Assembly: GCF_039596395.1 (NCBI RefSeq)
Contig: NZ_JBCNJT010000001.1
Location: forward strand, 965,315-1,029,314
Length of the DNA stretch: 64,000 nucleotides
From: Fluviicola sp.
Lineage (GTDB): Bacteria; Bacteroidota; Bacteroidia; Flavobacteriales_D; Crocinitomicaceae
Direction of reading: 5' to 3'
The translations under genes and the position numbers were made by a program. Below the pieces are notes generated by a model, which was not told the origin of the DNA, ran no database searches, and saw nothing but the letters and a program-made list of their open reading frames with translations. This document shows, one piece after another, positions 17,644-26,110 of the stretch. Within the stretch, counting starts at the first letter, position 1, and every line of letters begins with the position of its first letter.

Positions 17644-17686
17644 CAAATGTAGTCATTATATACTATTGCTTTTTCTAGTACATTTG
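17644..17686. promoter_or_regulatory. Divergent -7 boxes: acyltransferase (minus) and lhgO (plus)
   Basis: Minus-strand TACATTTG at 17644-17651 and plus-strand TACATTTG at 17679-17686, 27 bases apart. Each leads to the internal ATG chosen for its gene (17610 and 17705). The boxes overlap the longer open frames, arguing against the upstream starts. Confidence 0.55.
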
Positions 17687-17704
17687 CAGAAAATTTACAC
17701 ATTC

Positions 17705-18916
17705 ATGGCATACGACGTAGCAATTATCGGTGGTGGAATAGTAGGCGCAGCGACATTTTATAAAATGCAGAAGCGCTACCCGGATTTAGCGATTGTTTTG
17801 ATTGAGAAAGAGCCACATCTGGCAGATCATCAAACGGGAAACAATTCCGGGGTAATTCACAGTGGATTGTACTATAAGCCGGGATCGCTGAAAGCGAAGA
17901 ATTGCGTTTCGGGCCGACATGAACTGGTTGCTTTTGCCAAAGAGCACCACATTGCACACGATGTTTGCGGAAAAGTGGTTGTGGCGGTCGATCAGTCTGA
18001 ATTGCCGAACATGGAAAAGATTTTTCAAAACGGATTGGCAAACAATACGGAGGGAATTGAAATGATCGATGCGAAGCGTGTAAAAGAAATCGAACCTTAC
18101 GTGGAAAGCATCGGTGGTATCTGGGTTCCGTGTACGGGAATTATTGATTTCCGCGGAGCGACAGAAAAAATGGCGGAAATTGCCCTTTCCATGCAGCCGA
18201 AGAGTGCGATGAAACTGAACCACGAAGTGACCGGGATTGAGCGCTCAGCTGAAAAGACCATCATTGCTACCAATAAAGGGAATATTGAAGCGAAATACCT
18301 GGTTTTCTGCGGAGGTTTGCAGGCTGATCGTTTAGCGAAAAAAGACGGGGTGAAGCTCAAAGAAAAAGTGGTTGGTTTCCGGGGAGATTATTACGAATTG
18401 ACCGAAGAAGCCAAACACAAGGTGAAAAACCTGATTTACCCGGTTCCAAACCCGGATTTCCCGTTCCTTGGGGTTCATTTCACAAGAATGACCAACGGAG
18501 AGATCGAATGCGGTCCGAATGCTGTGTTTACCTTTAAACGCGAAGGTTATGGAAAAACAGACTTCTCGCTGAAAGATACAGTAGATGCATTGACTTATAA
18601 AGGAACCTGGAAATTGTTTTTCAATAACATGAAATTCGGAATCGATGAATACCGCCGTGCGTTCTCCAAACGTTTGTTCCTGAAAACGCTGCAACGGATT
18701 ATTCCTACGCTCACCATGGAAGATATTCATCCGGGAAGAGCAGGAGTGAGGGCTTTACTATTGGCAGAAGATGGTGATACCCGCGATGATTTCCGTTTCG
18801 AATTCCACGAAAATTCCATCCACGTATTGAATGCTCCGTCTCCTGCAGCAACAGCATCCCTGGCAATTGGGGGGCAGATCGTTGATGAAGCTGAGAAACA
18901 TTTTGGCTGGAAATAA
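17705..18916 (+). CDS. lhgO: L-2-hydroxyglutarate oxidase
   Basis: 403 residues, starting at ATG 17705 just before the FAD-binding strand YDVAIIGGGIVGAATFY. It oxidises L-2-hydroxyglutarate to 2-oxoglutarate, passing electrons to the quinone pool or oxygen, and is a peripheral membrane flavoprotein. Family motifs include VLIEKE, HQTGNNSGVIHSGLYY, KPGSLKAKNC and a C-terminal GRAGVRALLL. A frame extension to 17633 would add a hydrophobic stretch upstream of the FAD motif and runs through the -7 box, so I reject it. The gene is monocistronic and ends before a palindrome of the TAGGGGCG family. Confidence 0.93.
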   Translation: MAYDVAIIGGGIVGAATFYKMQKRYPDLAIVLIEKEPHLADHQTGNNSGVIHSGLYYKPGSLKAKNCVSGRHELVAFAKEHHIAHDVCGKVVVAVDQSELPNMEKIFQNGLANNTEGIEMIDAKRVKEIEPYVESIGGIWVPCTGIIDFRGATEKMAEIALSMQPKSAMKLNHEVTGIERSAEKTIIATNKGNIEAKYLVFCGGLQADRLAKKDGVKLKEKVVGFRGDYYELTEEAKHKVKNLIYPVPNPDFPFLGVHFTRMTNGEIECGPNAVFTFKREGYGKTDFSLKDTVDALTYKGTWKLFFNNMKFGIDEYRRAFSKRLFLKTLQRIIPTLTMEDIHPGRAGVRALLLAEDGDTRDDFRFEFHENSIHVLNAPSPAATASLAIGGQIVDEAEKHFGWK

Positions 18917-18933
18917 CCAGGATAATCTTTTAT

Positions 18934-18971
18934 AAAACGTAGGGGCGGAAAATTTTCCGCCCCTACGTTTT
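18934..18971. repeat. Perfect 38-bp palindrome, dispersed family member 2
   Basis: Arms 18934-18952 and 18953-18971 are fully complementary over 19 bp: AAAACG ends, TAGGGGCGG core, AAAATTTT centre. It lies 18 bases after the lhgO stop and can terminate transcription on either strand. Confidence 0.9.
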
Positions 18972-19048
18972 TGAATTCCATAACATTCGTTTTTTTTCGA
19001 TAATACCCGCGTTACTTAAAGTTTTTCGAATAATAATTCCCGATTTAC

Positions 19049-19078
19049 TTGTTTAAGAGCTAAATTCTTTTAAATTTG
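19049..19078 (+). promoter_or_regulatory. Promoter ahead of the secreted-protein/T9SS pair
   Basis: TTG at 19049-19051 and TAAATTTG at 19071-19078, with a 19-base spacer, match the consensus well. The first downstream start is at 19346, which gives an unusually long leader of about 260 bases. Confidence 0.6.
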
Positions 19079-19345
19079 TTATAGTTCCTCTGGCGAACAA
19101 ACTGAAACTACAATAGTTCAAATTATCGAACTATCTCTTCGGAGTCTTAATATTCGACTAAACTAGTAGAATTGTAATCGACTGTTGCGTTTTGAAAAAA
19201 TTGACTGACTGTTTAGTCGTATAAGGAGTCTTGAAAATAGATGACTTGACTAAAATTACTGTTGACGGGTTATTGTAAAAAACACACATCTATTAACGAA
19301 CCATTAGTCTACTGAAATAGACCAATGACTACTAACTGTTAGATT
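19079..19345 (+). other. Long untranslated leader of about 260 bases
   Basis: Between a good promoter and the ATG at 19346 there is no supported gene. The stretch has many TCGAC/TCGAA/GTCTTAATATTCGAC-type words and short complementary segments (for example GACTGTTTAGTCG-type hairpins). No known riboswitch pattern was recognised. It could be a regulatory leader or a decayed gene remnant. Confidence 0.4.
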
Positions 19346-19768
19346 ATGAAAAAGGATCTGTTCAAATGGACAAAAAGTATGGCAGCATGCGTTCTTTTTT
19401 GTTCGACAGCGTTTTCACAGGAGGAGCATTCGCTCATTACCACTCCACAATTAAAAGTTTCCTACGTGGAAGGCCTATGTGACGTTGAACCGGGAAAACA
19501 AGCTTATCAATTTGCTTTTTTAAAAATTGAGAACCTGACAAGTAATGCATTACATGTCGGATTTAATATCGTAACCGAATTTGCAGAAGGGTGTTCCGGA
19601 TGCAATGGCAGTGACGAAAGCCTCTACTATGTTAGTTTGTCGCCAAATCAGGTATATGCCGCTTCCTGCGGATCTGATGACAAATCTAAAGTCTACTTAC
19701 GTAATCCAAATTTTTCGGGAGCGTGGAACTTCCAGGAATTACGCATTGAAAATCTGGTAGTCGAATAA
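19346..19768 (+). CDS. Small secreted Cys-containing protein of unknown function
   Basis: 140 residues with a signal peptide ending ACVLFCSTAFSQ. The mature part, about 115 residues, is beta-rich and has Cys in GLCDVEPG, EGCSGCNGSDE and AASCGSDDK, which may form disulfides. The central line FAFLKIENLTSNALHVGFNIVTEF looks like a beta-sandwich. I recognise no family. It is followed after 61 bases by the large T9SS protein and both appear to depend on the promoter at 19049, so the two may work together at the surface. That partnership is inference. Confidence 0.7.
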   Translation: MKKDLFKWTKSMAACVLFCSTAFSQEEHSLITTPQLKVSYVEGLCDVEPGKQAYQFAFLKIENLTSNALHVGFNIVTEFAEGCSGCNGSDESLYYVSLSPNQVYAASCGSDDKSKVYLRNPNFSGAWNFQELRIENLVVE

Positions 19769-19829
19769 CAGGAATCTCCCCTGAACGAGAATATTCGACT
19801 TAGAAACTATTAAAATTTACTGAACTACT

Positions 19830-22800
19830 ATGAAAGCAACATTACTCATAATGTGCTTACTCGGTGTGCTTACCGGGTATGCTCAAACATGCGAAGTATC
19901 GATAACCAATCCGTCCCCGCTGACCGTTTGTCCGGGTGCCGTGATCACATTAACTGCTACCGGAACGGTAACGCAGGCCAATCAGTCTTTTAACTTCAAT
20001 AACAACGCATTGCCTGCGGGCTGGTCTACTTCCGGAACAGCAAATTACGGGGTGTTGTGCGGGAACTCTCTGGACAATACGCCCTATTTCTGGGCTTCTA
20101 CAGCAGCGGGAACTCCCCAGATCACGACCGATAATTTTGACGTGTGTTCGGGAGGAACACTGGATTTTGAAATGAGGTACGCGGTCCAGGGTGGGGCAGT
20201 TCCATGTGAAGGTCCGGATGAACAGGACGAAGGAGTTTCCATTCAATACAGTATTGATGGTGGTGCAACCTGGATCGAGTTTGTTTATTTCAGTCCATGG
20301 GGTTTCCAGCTTGGAACGAATCCGGGGGGAAATGCTTCTATTAACGGGGCAACAGCCTATACAAACTGGAGTCAATTTTCTATTCCTATTCCGGCAGCGG
20401 CAGCAACAACAAATACGATGTTCAGATGGATCCAGACCAATTCCTCCGGAGGATGTTGTGATAACTGGGGACTGGATAATATTTTTATCAATGCGGGACC
20501 ATGTCTGACAACAAATATCGGTTGGGACATTCCCGGCTCCAACACACCGTCTTCGAATACCATTACGATTCCTGTTTATAGTGACACAGTGATTGTAGCG
20601 GGATTGTATGACAACAATGGAGTTTTATTGTGCCAGTCTTTGCCATTTACAGTAAATGTATTCACTCCTTCCATTAACGGTGGACCGGATCAAACCATTT
20701 GTGAAGGCCAGAATGTGACGCTAAACGGAGCAGGAGGAACTAATTTTGTCTGGGATAATGGCGTTACTAACGGAACACCGTTTGCGCCGACGACCACCAC
20801 CACTTATACCGTAAACGGAACAGATGTAAACGGTTGTCCGGCAACAGATCAGGTTTTGATAACTGTAAATCCGTCGAATCCATATACCTTAACTTATCCG
20901 GATACGGATTATTGTATGGATGCGGCAGATCCGTCACCGGCGCTTTCAACTCCTTTGGCAGGAACCTACAGTGTGGCACCTGCTACCATTACAATCAATG
21001 CAAATACCGGGGTTTTGGATTTGTCATCCAGTACGACCACAACTTCACAGGTTTATACCGTCTCATTTACTCCGAGTGTACCTTGTTATGCAGTTACAAC
21101 CACCCAGTTAACGGTTCACGCATTACCAACAGTAGATGCGGGTGCAGATGCTTCTGTTTGTGAAGGCGATCAAATGGCAATGGTTGCTACGGGAAATGCA
21201 GTGAGTTATTTTTGGGGAGCCAATACTCCTAACGGAACAGTCATAACGCCACCGGCAGGCTCGACCAGTTATACGGCCACAGGAACAAGTGCTGCTGGGT
21301 GTACGAATACCGATGTCAGAGTATTGACGGTAAATCCGATGCCGACAGCGGCTATTTCAGGAAGTACGACCGTTTGTCTCAACGACGCACAGCCGACAGT
21401 TACATTTACCGGATCGAATGCAACAGCACCTTATACATTTACCTATTCCTATAATAACGGAGCTCCTTTACAAGTTACGTCCAATGCGGCGGGAGTTGCA
21501 ACCATTTCCATTCCTACCAATGTGGCAGGAACGCATCAATACAGTTTGATCAGCGTGGAAGATGCGAGCACAACGACTTGTTTGAACCAGCAGCAGGGAA
21601 ATGTAGCCATTACCGTAAATGATCTCCCGACTGCATCCATTGCAGGAACTACAACAATCTGCCAGTTCTCCAATCAGCCGCAGGTAACTTTTACGGGAGG
21701 GAATACTGTGGGACCTTATACTTTTACGTATACACTGAATGGTGTTTCGCAAACCATAACAACTCCGAACGGTTCGAATGATGCGGTAATAAACGTACCT
21801 TCTACCACGGTGGGGAACTTTGTCTACAGTTTGGTAAGTGTTCAGGATGCTTCTGCCACGGCTTGTTCTGCAAACCAGGCCGGAACGGCAACAATCAGTG
21901 TGAATCCACTTCCGAGTGCTACGATTGCGGGAGATACAAGCTTGTGCCTGAATGAAAACCAGCCGATCGTTACTTTCCAGGGAACAAATGGCGTTTCACC
22001 GTTTACATTTACCTATTCCATCAATGGCGGTGCGCCTCAGACACTGGTTTCAGTTTCGGGACAATCTACTATTTCGGTTCCGACCAATGCTCCGGGGGAT
22101 TTTACCTATGAATTGATCTCTGTTCAGGAAAGTTCGGTTTCTATGTGTACGAATCAGATTAATGACAGTGTACTGGTGAGAGTGTGGGATTTGCCGAATG
22201 TAGTTGCAGGGAATGATTATCCGATTTGTGACGGACAGTCCGTTACTTTAAACGGGCAGGGTGCAGTAACTTACGTTTGGGACAATAATGTCATAGACGG
22301 TGTTCCGTTTTCTCCGACAGCCACGCTGAGTTATACGGTAGAAGGCACGGACGCAAACGGATGTAAGAACACGGACGTGATCGAGGTAACGGTTGTCCCT
22401 ATTCCGCAGGTTGACTTTTCAGCTACGCAGGTTGCAGGATGTTCTCCTTTGATTACAACACTTACAAACCAGTCAACCGGAAACCTGGTGGATTGTCAGT
22501 GGACTTTATCCAACGGCGATTCGTATACGGGTTGCGGATCTGTAGACATGGAATTAACGGAGCCTGGATGTTACGATGTCACTCTAACTGTTTCTACCCC
22601 GGAAGGTTGTACCAATACGGATACAAGACCTGCATTCCTGTGTGTATATCCGAATCCGGTGGCTGATTTTGAAATGACTCCGACCGAATTGGAAACATCC
22701 AATACCTTTGTGAACTTCTTCAATAATTCTTATGGGGCAACAACTTATTCCTGGGACTTCTCAGATGGAAGTTTAGGCAGTACGGCTGAGAACCCGACAC

Positions 22801-23192
22801 ATGTCTTCCCGGATGAAGAAGCATCGTATTACGACATTTACCTGGTGGCAATCAGCAGCGATGGTTGTACTGATACGACTTTCAAAACCGTTCACGTAGG
22901 AGAAGACCTGATTTACTATGTTCCGAATGCGTTTTCACCGGATGGAGATGAGTTTAACAATGTTTTCAAACCGGTTCTGACTTCCGGATTTGATGTGAAC
23001 AGCTATCACCTGTCTATTTTCAACAGATGGGGAGAACTGATCTTCGAGTCGTTGAACTATGAAGAAGGGTGGGATGGAACCTATCACAATGAAAAATTGC
23101 TGGATGGCACTTACATCTGGAAAATCAAGGTAAAGAACAAATCGAACGATAAAAAAACAGAATTGGACGGCCATGTTACCTTGCTGAAATAA
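19830..23192 (+). CDS. Large surface protein with Ig/PKD-like repeats and T9SS type B sorting domain
   Basis: 1120 residues with signal peptide MKATLLIMCLLGVLTGYAQ. The N-terminal region (about 45-260) is jelly-roll-like. Then come several Ig-like modules, each with a TICxxxxQPxVTFTG or VCEGDQ-type opening, such as TVCLNDAQPTVTFTG, TICQFSNQPQVTFTG and SLCLNENQPIVTFQG. PKD modules follow (CSPLITTLTNQSTG; FFNNSYGATTYSWDFSDG). The last about 90 residues are the gliding-motility-associated C-terminal domain: YVPNAFSPDGDEFNNVF, FNRWGELIFES, GWDGTYHNEKL, DGTYIWKI. This is the type B signal for the Bacteroidota type IX secretion system. An adhesin or gliding-surface role is inferred. Confidence 0.93.
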   Translation: MKATLLIMCLLGVLTGYAQTCEVSITNPSPLTVCPGAVITLTATGTVTQANQSFNFNNNALPAGWSTSGTANYGVLCGNSLDNTPYFWASTAAGTPQITTDNFDVCSGGTLDFEMRYAVQGGAVPCEGPDEQDEGVSIQYSIDGGATWIEFVYFSPWGFQLGTNPGGNASINGATAYTNWSQFSIPIPAAAATTNTMFRWIQTNSSGGCCDNWGLDNIFINAGPCLTTNIGWDIPGSNTPSSNTITIPVYSDTVIVAGLYDNNGVLLCQSLPFTVNVFTPSINGGPDQTICEGQNVTLNGAGGTNFVWDNGVTNGTPFAPTTTTTYTVNGTDVNGCPATDQVLITVNPSNPYTLTYPDTDYCMDAADPSPALSTPLAGTYSVAPATITINANTGVLDLSSSTTTTSQVYTVSFTPSVPCYAVTTTQLTVHALPTVDAGADASVCEGDQMAMVATGNAVSYFWGANTPNGTVITPPAGSTSYTATGTSAAGCTNTDVRVLTVNPMPTAAISGSTTVCLNDAQPTVTFTGSNATAPYTFTYSYNNGAPLQVTSNAAGVATISIPTNVAGTHQYSLISVEDASTTTCLNQQQGNVAITVNDLPTASIAGTTTICQFSNQPQVTFTGGNTVGPYTFTYTLNGVSQTITTPNGSNDAVINVPSTTVGNFVYSLVSVQDASATACSANQAGTATISVNPLPSATIAGDTSLCLNENQPIVTFQGTNGVSPFTFTYSINGGAPQTLVSVSGQSTISVPTNAPGDFTYELISVQESSVSMCTNQINDSVLVRVWDLPNVVAGNDYPICDGQSVTLNGQGAVTYVWDNNVIDGVPFSPTATLSYTVEGTDANGCKNTDVIEVTVVPIPQVDFSATQVAGCSPLITTLTNQSTGNLVDCQWTLSNGDSYTGCGSVDMELTEPGCYDVTLTVSTPEGCTNTDTRPAFLCVYPNPVADFEMTPTELETSNTFVNFFNNSYGATTYSWDFSDGSLGSTAENPTHVFPDEEASYYDIYLVAISSDGCTDTTFKTVHVGEDLIYYVPNAFSPDGDEFNNVFKPVLTSGFDVNSYHLSIFNRWGELIFESLNYEEGWDGTYHNEKLLDGTYIWKIKVKNKSNDKKTELDGHVTLLK

Positions 23193-23225
23193 ATAGCAGA
23201 CACCTAAACACTATTCATAGCGTGA

Positions 23226-23266
23226 GAATCGCCTCGGTCCAGGGATTGAGGCGATTCTTCTTTTTC
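23226..23266 (+). terminator. Intrinsic terminator after the T9SS protein
   Basis: GAATCGCCTC (23226-23235 region) pairs with GAGGCGATTC (23248-23257) around a 12-base loop and is followed by TTCTTTTT. Confidence 0.85.
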
Positions 23267-23293
23267 CGGAAAACCAGTTTGATTTTTTCGACG

Positions 23294-23301
23294 TATTTTT
23301 G
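23294..23301 (+). promoter_or_regulatory. -7 box of yaaA
   Basis: TATTTTTG lies 18 bases before the ATG at 23320. It overlaps an upstream TTG start of the same frame and therefore supports the ATG. Confidence 0.5.
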
Positions 23302-23319
23302 GGCAAAGCAAAATCAATT

Positions 23320-24084
23320 ATGAAGATTCTCATTTCTCCTGCAAAGTCGATCAACGAAAATTGCCAATTTCCCGCATTTGATTTCACACAACCCGCATTT
23401 TCCAAAGAGGCAAAATCACTCGTAGGAAAGCTGAAAAAGCTGAAAGCAAAAGACATCATGGAATTGATGCATGTTTCAAAAGACATTGCCGAGTTGAATA
23501 TGAACAGAAATAAATCCTGGCATTTGTCGCCGGAACCAACCGAAGATGTGAAGCCGGCAGCTTTCCTGTTTACAGGGGAAGTTTATAAGGGATTGGATGC
23601 CGAGTCGCTTTCAGAGAAAGAATTGGAAAAAGCTCAGAAAAACCTGAGAATCTTATCCGGAATGTATGGTTTGCTGAAACCCATGGACCTGATCCATCCT
23701 TACAGGCTGGAAATGGGAACACGTTGGGAAATCAAGGAAGGAATTTCCAATTTGTACCAGTTTTGGGGAGATAAACTGACTAAATCCTTGTTGAAAGAAA
23801 CCGAAAAAGGAGAAGCGATCATCAATTTGGCTTCTGCCGAGTACAACAAGGCTATTTTGTGGAAGAAGGTCAAAAATCCGGTGGTAACACCTGTCTTTAA
23901 AGAATTCAAGAATGGCGAATACAAAGTTGTTATGATTTTCGCAAAACATGCCCGCGGTGCTATGGCGCGTTACATCATTCAGAATGAATTAACTAACGCG
24001 GAAGACCTGAAAAGCTATAATGTAGACGGGTATTCTTTTGACGAAAAACAGTCTTCAGCTTCCGAATGGGTTTTTGTGAGGTAA
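23320..24084 (+). CDS. yaaA: Peroxide stress protein YaaA
   Basis: 254 residues starting MKILISPAKSINE, the invariant opening of the YaaA (UPF0246) family. Other conserved stretches are LFTGEVYKGLDAESL, NLRILSGMYGLLKPMDLI, PYRLEMGTRW, INLASAEYNKAI and FAKHARGAMARYII. In E. coli YaaA is induced by hydrogen peroxide through OxyR and limits free iron and Fenton damage; it is reported to bind DNA. The length is the usual one. It sits alone between terminator-bounded neighbours with its own -7 box. Confidence 0.95.
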   Translation: MKILISPAKSINENCQFPAFDFTQPAFSKEAKSLVGKLKKLKAKDIMELMHVSKDIAELNMNRNKSWHLSPEPTEDVKPAAFLFTGEVYKGLDAESLSEKELEKAQKNLRILSGMYGLLKPMDLIHPYRLEMGTRWEIKEGISNLYQFWGDKLTKSLLKETEKGEAIINLASAEYNKAILWKKVKNPVVTPVFKEFKNGEYKVVMIFAKHARGAMARYIIQNELTNAEDLKSYNVDGYSFDEKQSSASEWVFVR

Positions 24085-24159
24085 TTCTAAGAATCCAATA
24101 AAAACGTTTTATTTCGGGCTATTTAACTCAGAATTCTTAACAATTCCGTACTGAAAACT

Positions 24160-24167
24160 TACCTTTG
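24160..24167 (+). promoter_or_regulatory. -7 box of sdaA
   Basis: TACCTTTG matches TAnnTTTG and lies 54 bases upstream of the ATG at 24222. No clear TTG was found at the usual spacing. Confidence 0.45.
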
Positions 24168-24221
24168 CAGAGACTTGTCAAGTAATTTCTTTGCTTAATC
24201 TTGTCGCAGTAAACTCACCCA

Positions 24222-25646
24222 ATGGAACAAATTAGTGTTTTTGATATTTTCAAGATCGGTGTAGGCCCTTCGAGCTCTCATACAATGGGACCCTGGAGAG
24301 CAGCACAGCAATTCATCAATTTATATAAGACCAATCCGGGAATCAGCGAAATCAAACGAATTCATGTGGATTTGTACGGATCCCTGGCTAAAACAGGTAA
24401 AGGACACGGAACGGATATCGCTGTTCTGTTGGGATTAATGGGGGAAGATCCCGTTACCATTGCTGTAAATACCATCGATCCGAAATTTGAACGGATCCAT
24501 CTGACAAAAACACTGGAAATTTGCGGGGAGCACGTCATTACTTTTGACCCCGAAACAGACCTGATCTTTCATTTTGATAAATCATTACCCGGTCATCCGA
24601 ACGCGCTGACATTAACCGTTTTTATGATGGACGGTTCGCAGGAATCGCACACGTATTACTCCGTTGGTGGCGGATTCGTGGTAAAAGAAGGCGAGGAAGA
24701 AACCCAATCGGCAGATGCCGTGCAATTACCTTTCCCGATTGAAACGGCTGCAGACCTGAAAAGGTATTGCGACGAGCAGGGAGTAAGTATTTCTGAAATC
24801 GTTTTGCGCAATGAATTGACCTGGAGATCCCAGGAAGAAACTTTTGCCGGGTGCCTGGAAATATGGAATGTGATGCGTGAATGTGTTTACAGAGGAGTAA
24901 ACACGCAGGGAACACTTCCTGGAGGGTTGAATGTGAAAAGACGCGCTTATGAAATGAGCCGGCGCTTATTGAACGGAATTGCCTGTAAAGATTCAAAGGA
25001 TTTCATCAAACAAATTCAGTCGACCAGTAATATTTTCCAAAATACCCTGAACTGGGTAAGCTGTTTTGCCCTTTCGGTAAACGAGGAAAACGCAGCATTC
25101 GGAAGAGTGGTAACAGCGCCTACAAATGGAGCTTCGGGCGTTATTCCAGCCGTATTGATGTATTACGTTTGTTTCGCAGGCGGAACAGAAGATAAAGATA
25201 TTATCCGTTTCATGACAGTTGCTGCCGAGATCGGAAGTATTTTCAAAAAACGCTCCACCATATCCGCTGCAATGGGCGGTTGCCAGGCAGAGATCGGTGT
25301 TTCTTCCGCAATGGCTGCTGCAGCTTTGACAGAATGTTTGGGCGGTGATCCGGATCAGGCCATGATGGCTGCGGAAATCGCGATGGAACATCATTTGGGC
25401 TTGACTTGTGATCCTATCGGAGGATTGGTGCAGATTCCATGCATCGAACGGAATACGATGGGAGCAATCAAAGCAATTACGGCTTGCCAGTTGGCTTTAC
25501 AGGGAAATCCGGATACAGCAAAAGTTTCGTTGGATGGGGTCATCAAAACCATGTGGGAAACCGCTTTGGATATGAATGAGAAATACAAGGAAACATCCGA
25601 CGGCGGATTGGCGACGAACATCCCGGTGAATATTTCGGAGTGCTAA
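24222..25646 (+). CDS. sdaA: L-serine ammonia-lyase, iron-sulfur dependent, single chain
   Basis: 474 residues. It deaminates L-serine to pyruvate and ammonia using a [4Fe-4S] cluster. The N-terminal domain has [23 protein letters not shown], the SSSHT hallmark. The catalytic domain carries [18 protein letters not shown] and the cluster cysteines in [27 protein letters not shown]. It is the one-chain type, as in E. coli SdaA, rather than the split alpha/beta form. Serine is also the precursor of cysteine, which links it loosely to the sulfur operon downstream, but that operon has its own promoter and riboswitch. Confidence 0.95.
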   Translation: MEQISVFDIFKIGVGPSSSHTMGPWRAAQQFINLYKTNPGISEIKRIHVDLYGSLAKTGKGHGTDIAVLLGLMGEDPVTIAVNTIDPKFERIHLTKTLEICGEHVITFDPETDLIFHFDKSLPGHPNALTLTVFMMDGSQESHTYYSVGGGFVVKEGEEETQSADAVQLPFPIETAADLKRYCDEQGVSISEIVLRNELTWRSQEETFAGCLEIWNVMRECVYRGVNTQGTLPGGLNVKRRAYEMSRRLLNGIACKDSKDFIKQIQSTSNIFQNTLNWVSCFALSVNEENAAFGRVVTAPTNGASGVIPAVLMYYVCFAGGTEDKDIIRFMTVAAEIGSIFKKRSTISAAMGGCQAEIGVSSAMAAAALTECLGGDPDQAMMAAEIAMEHHLGLTCDPIGGLVQIPCIERNTMGAIKAITACQLALQGNPDTAKVSLDGVIKTMWETALDMNEKYKETSDGGLATNIPVNISEC

Positions 25647-25761
25647 AATACGGATAGACATGTGTCTATTTGGTAAGTGTGGATGTGGGTTTGAGATGGA
25701 TTTGACGACCCGTCAATTTCCATTCAGATTACCATTTTTTTATTTTTTCTTGCATTAGCAT

Positions 25762-25793
25762 TTGCTTTTATCAATTTCTTTTAAGAATCTTTG
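25762..25793 (+). promoter_or_regulatory. Promoter of the SAM-riboswitch leader
   Basis: TTG at 25762-25764 and AATCTTTG at 25786-25793, with a 21-base spacer. The -7 box deviates in its first base (A for T). It would start the transcript near 25800, about 30 bases ahead of the riboswitch core. Confidence 0.5.
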
Positions 25794-25823
25794 TGCCGTA
25801 ATTCTAAGCGAGAATACAAGTAG

Positions 25824-25946
25824 TTTATACAGAAGAGGCGAGAGACGGACTTTTTGACCCTCTGGCAACCAACTTTAAGTCACGACACTAACAGTCGGGA
25901 TTGGAAAACCGGTGCCAACTTCCGAGTTTGATACAAAGTGTATCCG
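25824..25946 (+). promoter_or_regulatory. SAM-I (S-box) riboswitch upstream of metX
   Basis: The segment carries the S-box core: AGAGGCGAGAGACGGAC, a short loop, then CCCTCTGGCAACC, a variable stem, and CCGGTGCCAACTTCC. AGAGG pairs with CCTCT, and GGCAACC/GGTGCCAA are the strongly conserved SAM-I junction words. The position just ahead of a homoserine acetyltransferase operon is a standard one for SAM-I in Bacteroidota. It should reduce expression when S-adenosylmethionine is abundant. The closing P1 helix is less certain (ATAC near 25826 with GTAT near 25940), and I do not see a classic terminator immediately after it, so control may be at translation or through the leader peptide that follows. 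Confidence 0.85.
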
Positions 25947-25966
25947 ACGAATATAAATAGTGTGTT

Positions 25967-26068
25967 ATGAAAAGAGCAAAAATTTACAAGCCTTATTTTC
26001 ATCTGCCGCGGCAGATAACTTCTTTCAATTTTATTTCCGGTCAAATGTGTTGTTGTTGCTGTTGTTAA
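25967..26068 (+). CDS. Leader peptide ending in six cysteines, upstream of metX
   Basis: 33 codons from ATG 25967 to TAA 26066-26068. The product begins MKRAKIYKPYFHLPRQ, continues ITSFNFISGQ and ends M-C-C-C-C-C-C. The six Cys codons (TGT x5 and TGC) are the last sense codons. An ATG at 26045 gives a minimal MCCCCCC. It sits between the SAM riboswitch and metX, whose ATG is 42 bases past the stop. The UGUUGU run is complementary to ACAACA at 26096-26101, nine bases before the metX start. A 16-base palindrome (ATCTGCCG/CGGCAGAT, 26001-26016) lies within the frame. I infer ribosome-mediated sensing of Cys-tRNA. Polycysteine leader peptides are known in actinobacteria; I know of no described Bacteroidota example. 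Confidence 0.75.
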   Translation: MKRAKIYKPYFHLPRQITSFNFISGQMCCCCCC

Positions 26069-26110
26069 TTCTTCGGTCAACTTTATTTTTCATTTACAAC
26101 ATATTTTATC

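Noticed and set aside
17633-17704. N-terminal extension of the L-2-hydroxyglutarate oxidase
   Set aside because: Hydrophobic residues precede the FAD motif, and a -7 box lies inside the extension; ATG 17705 is the right start.
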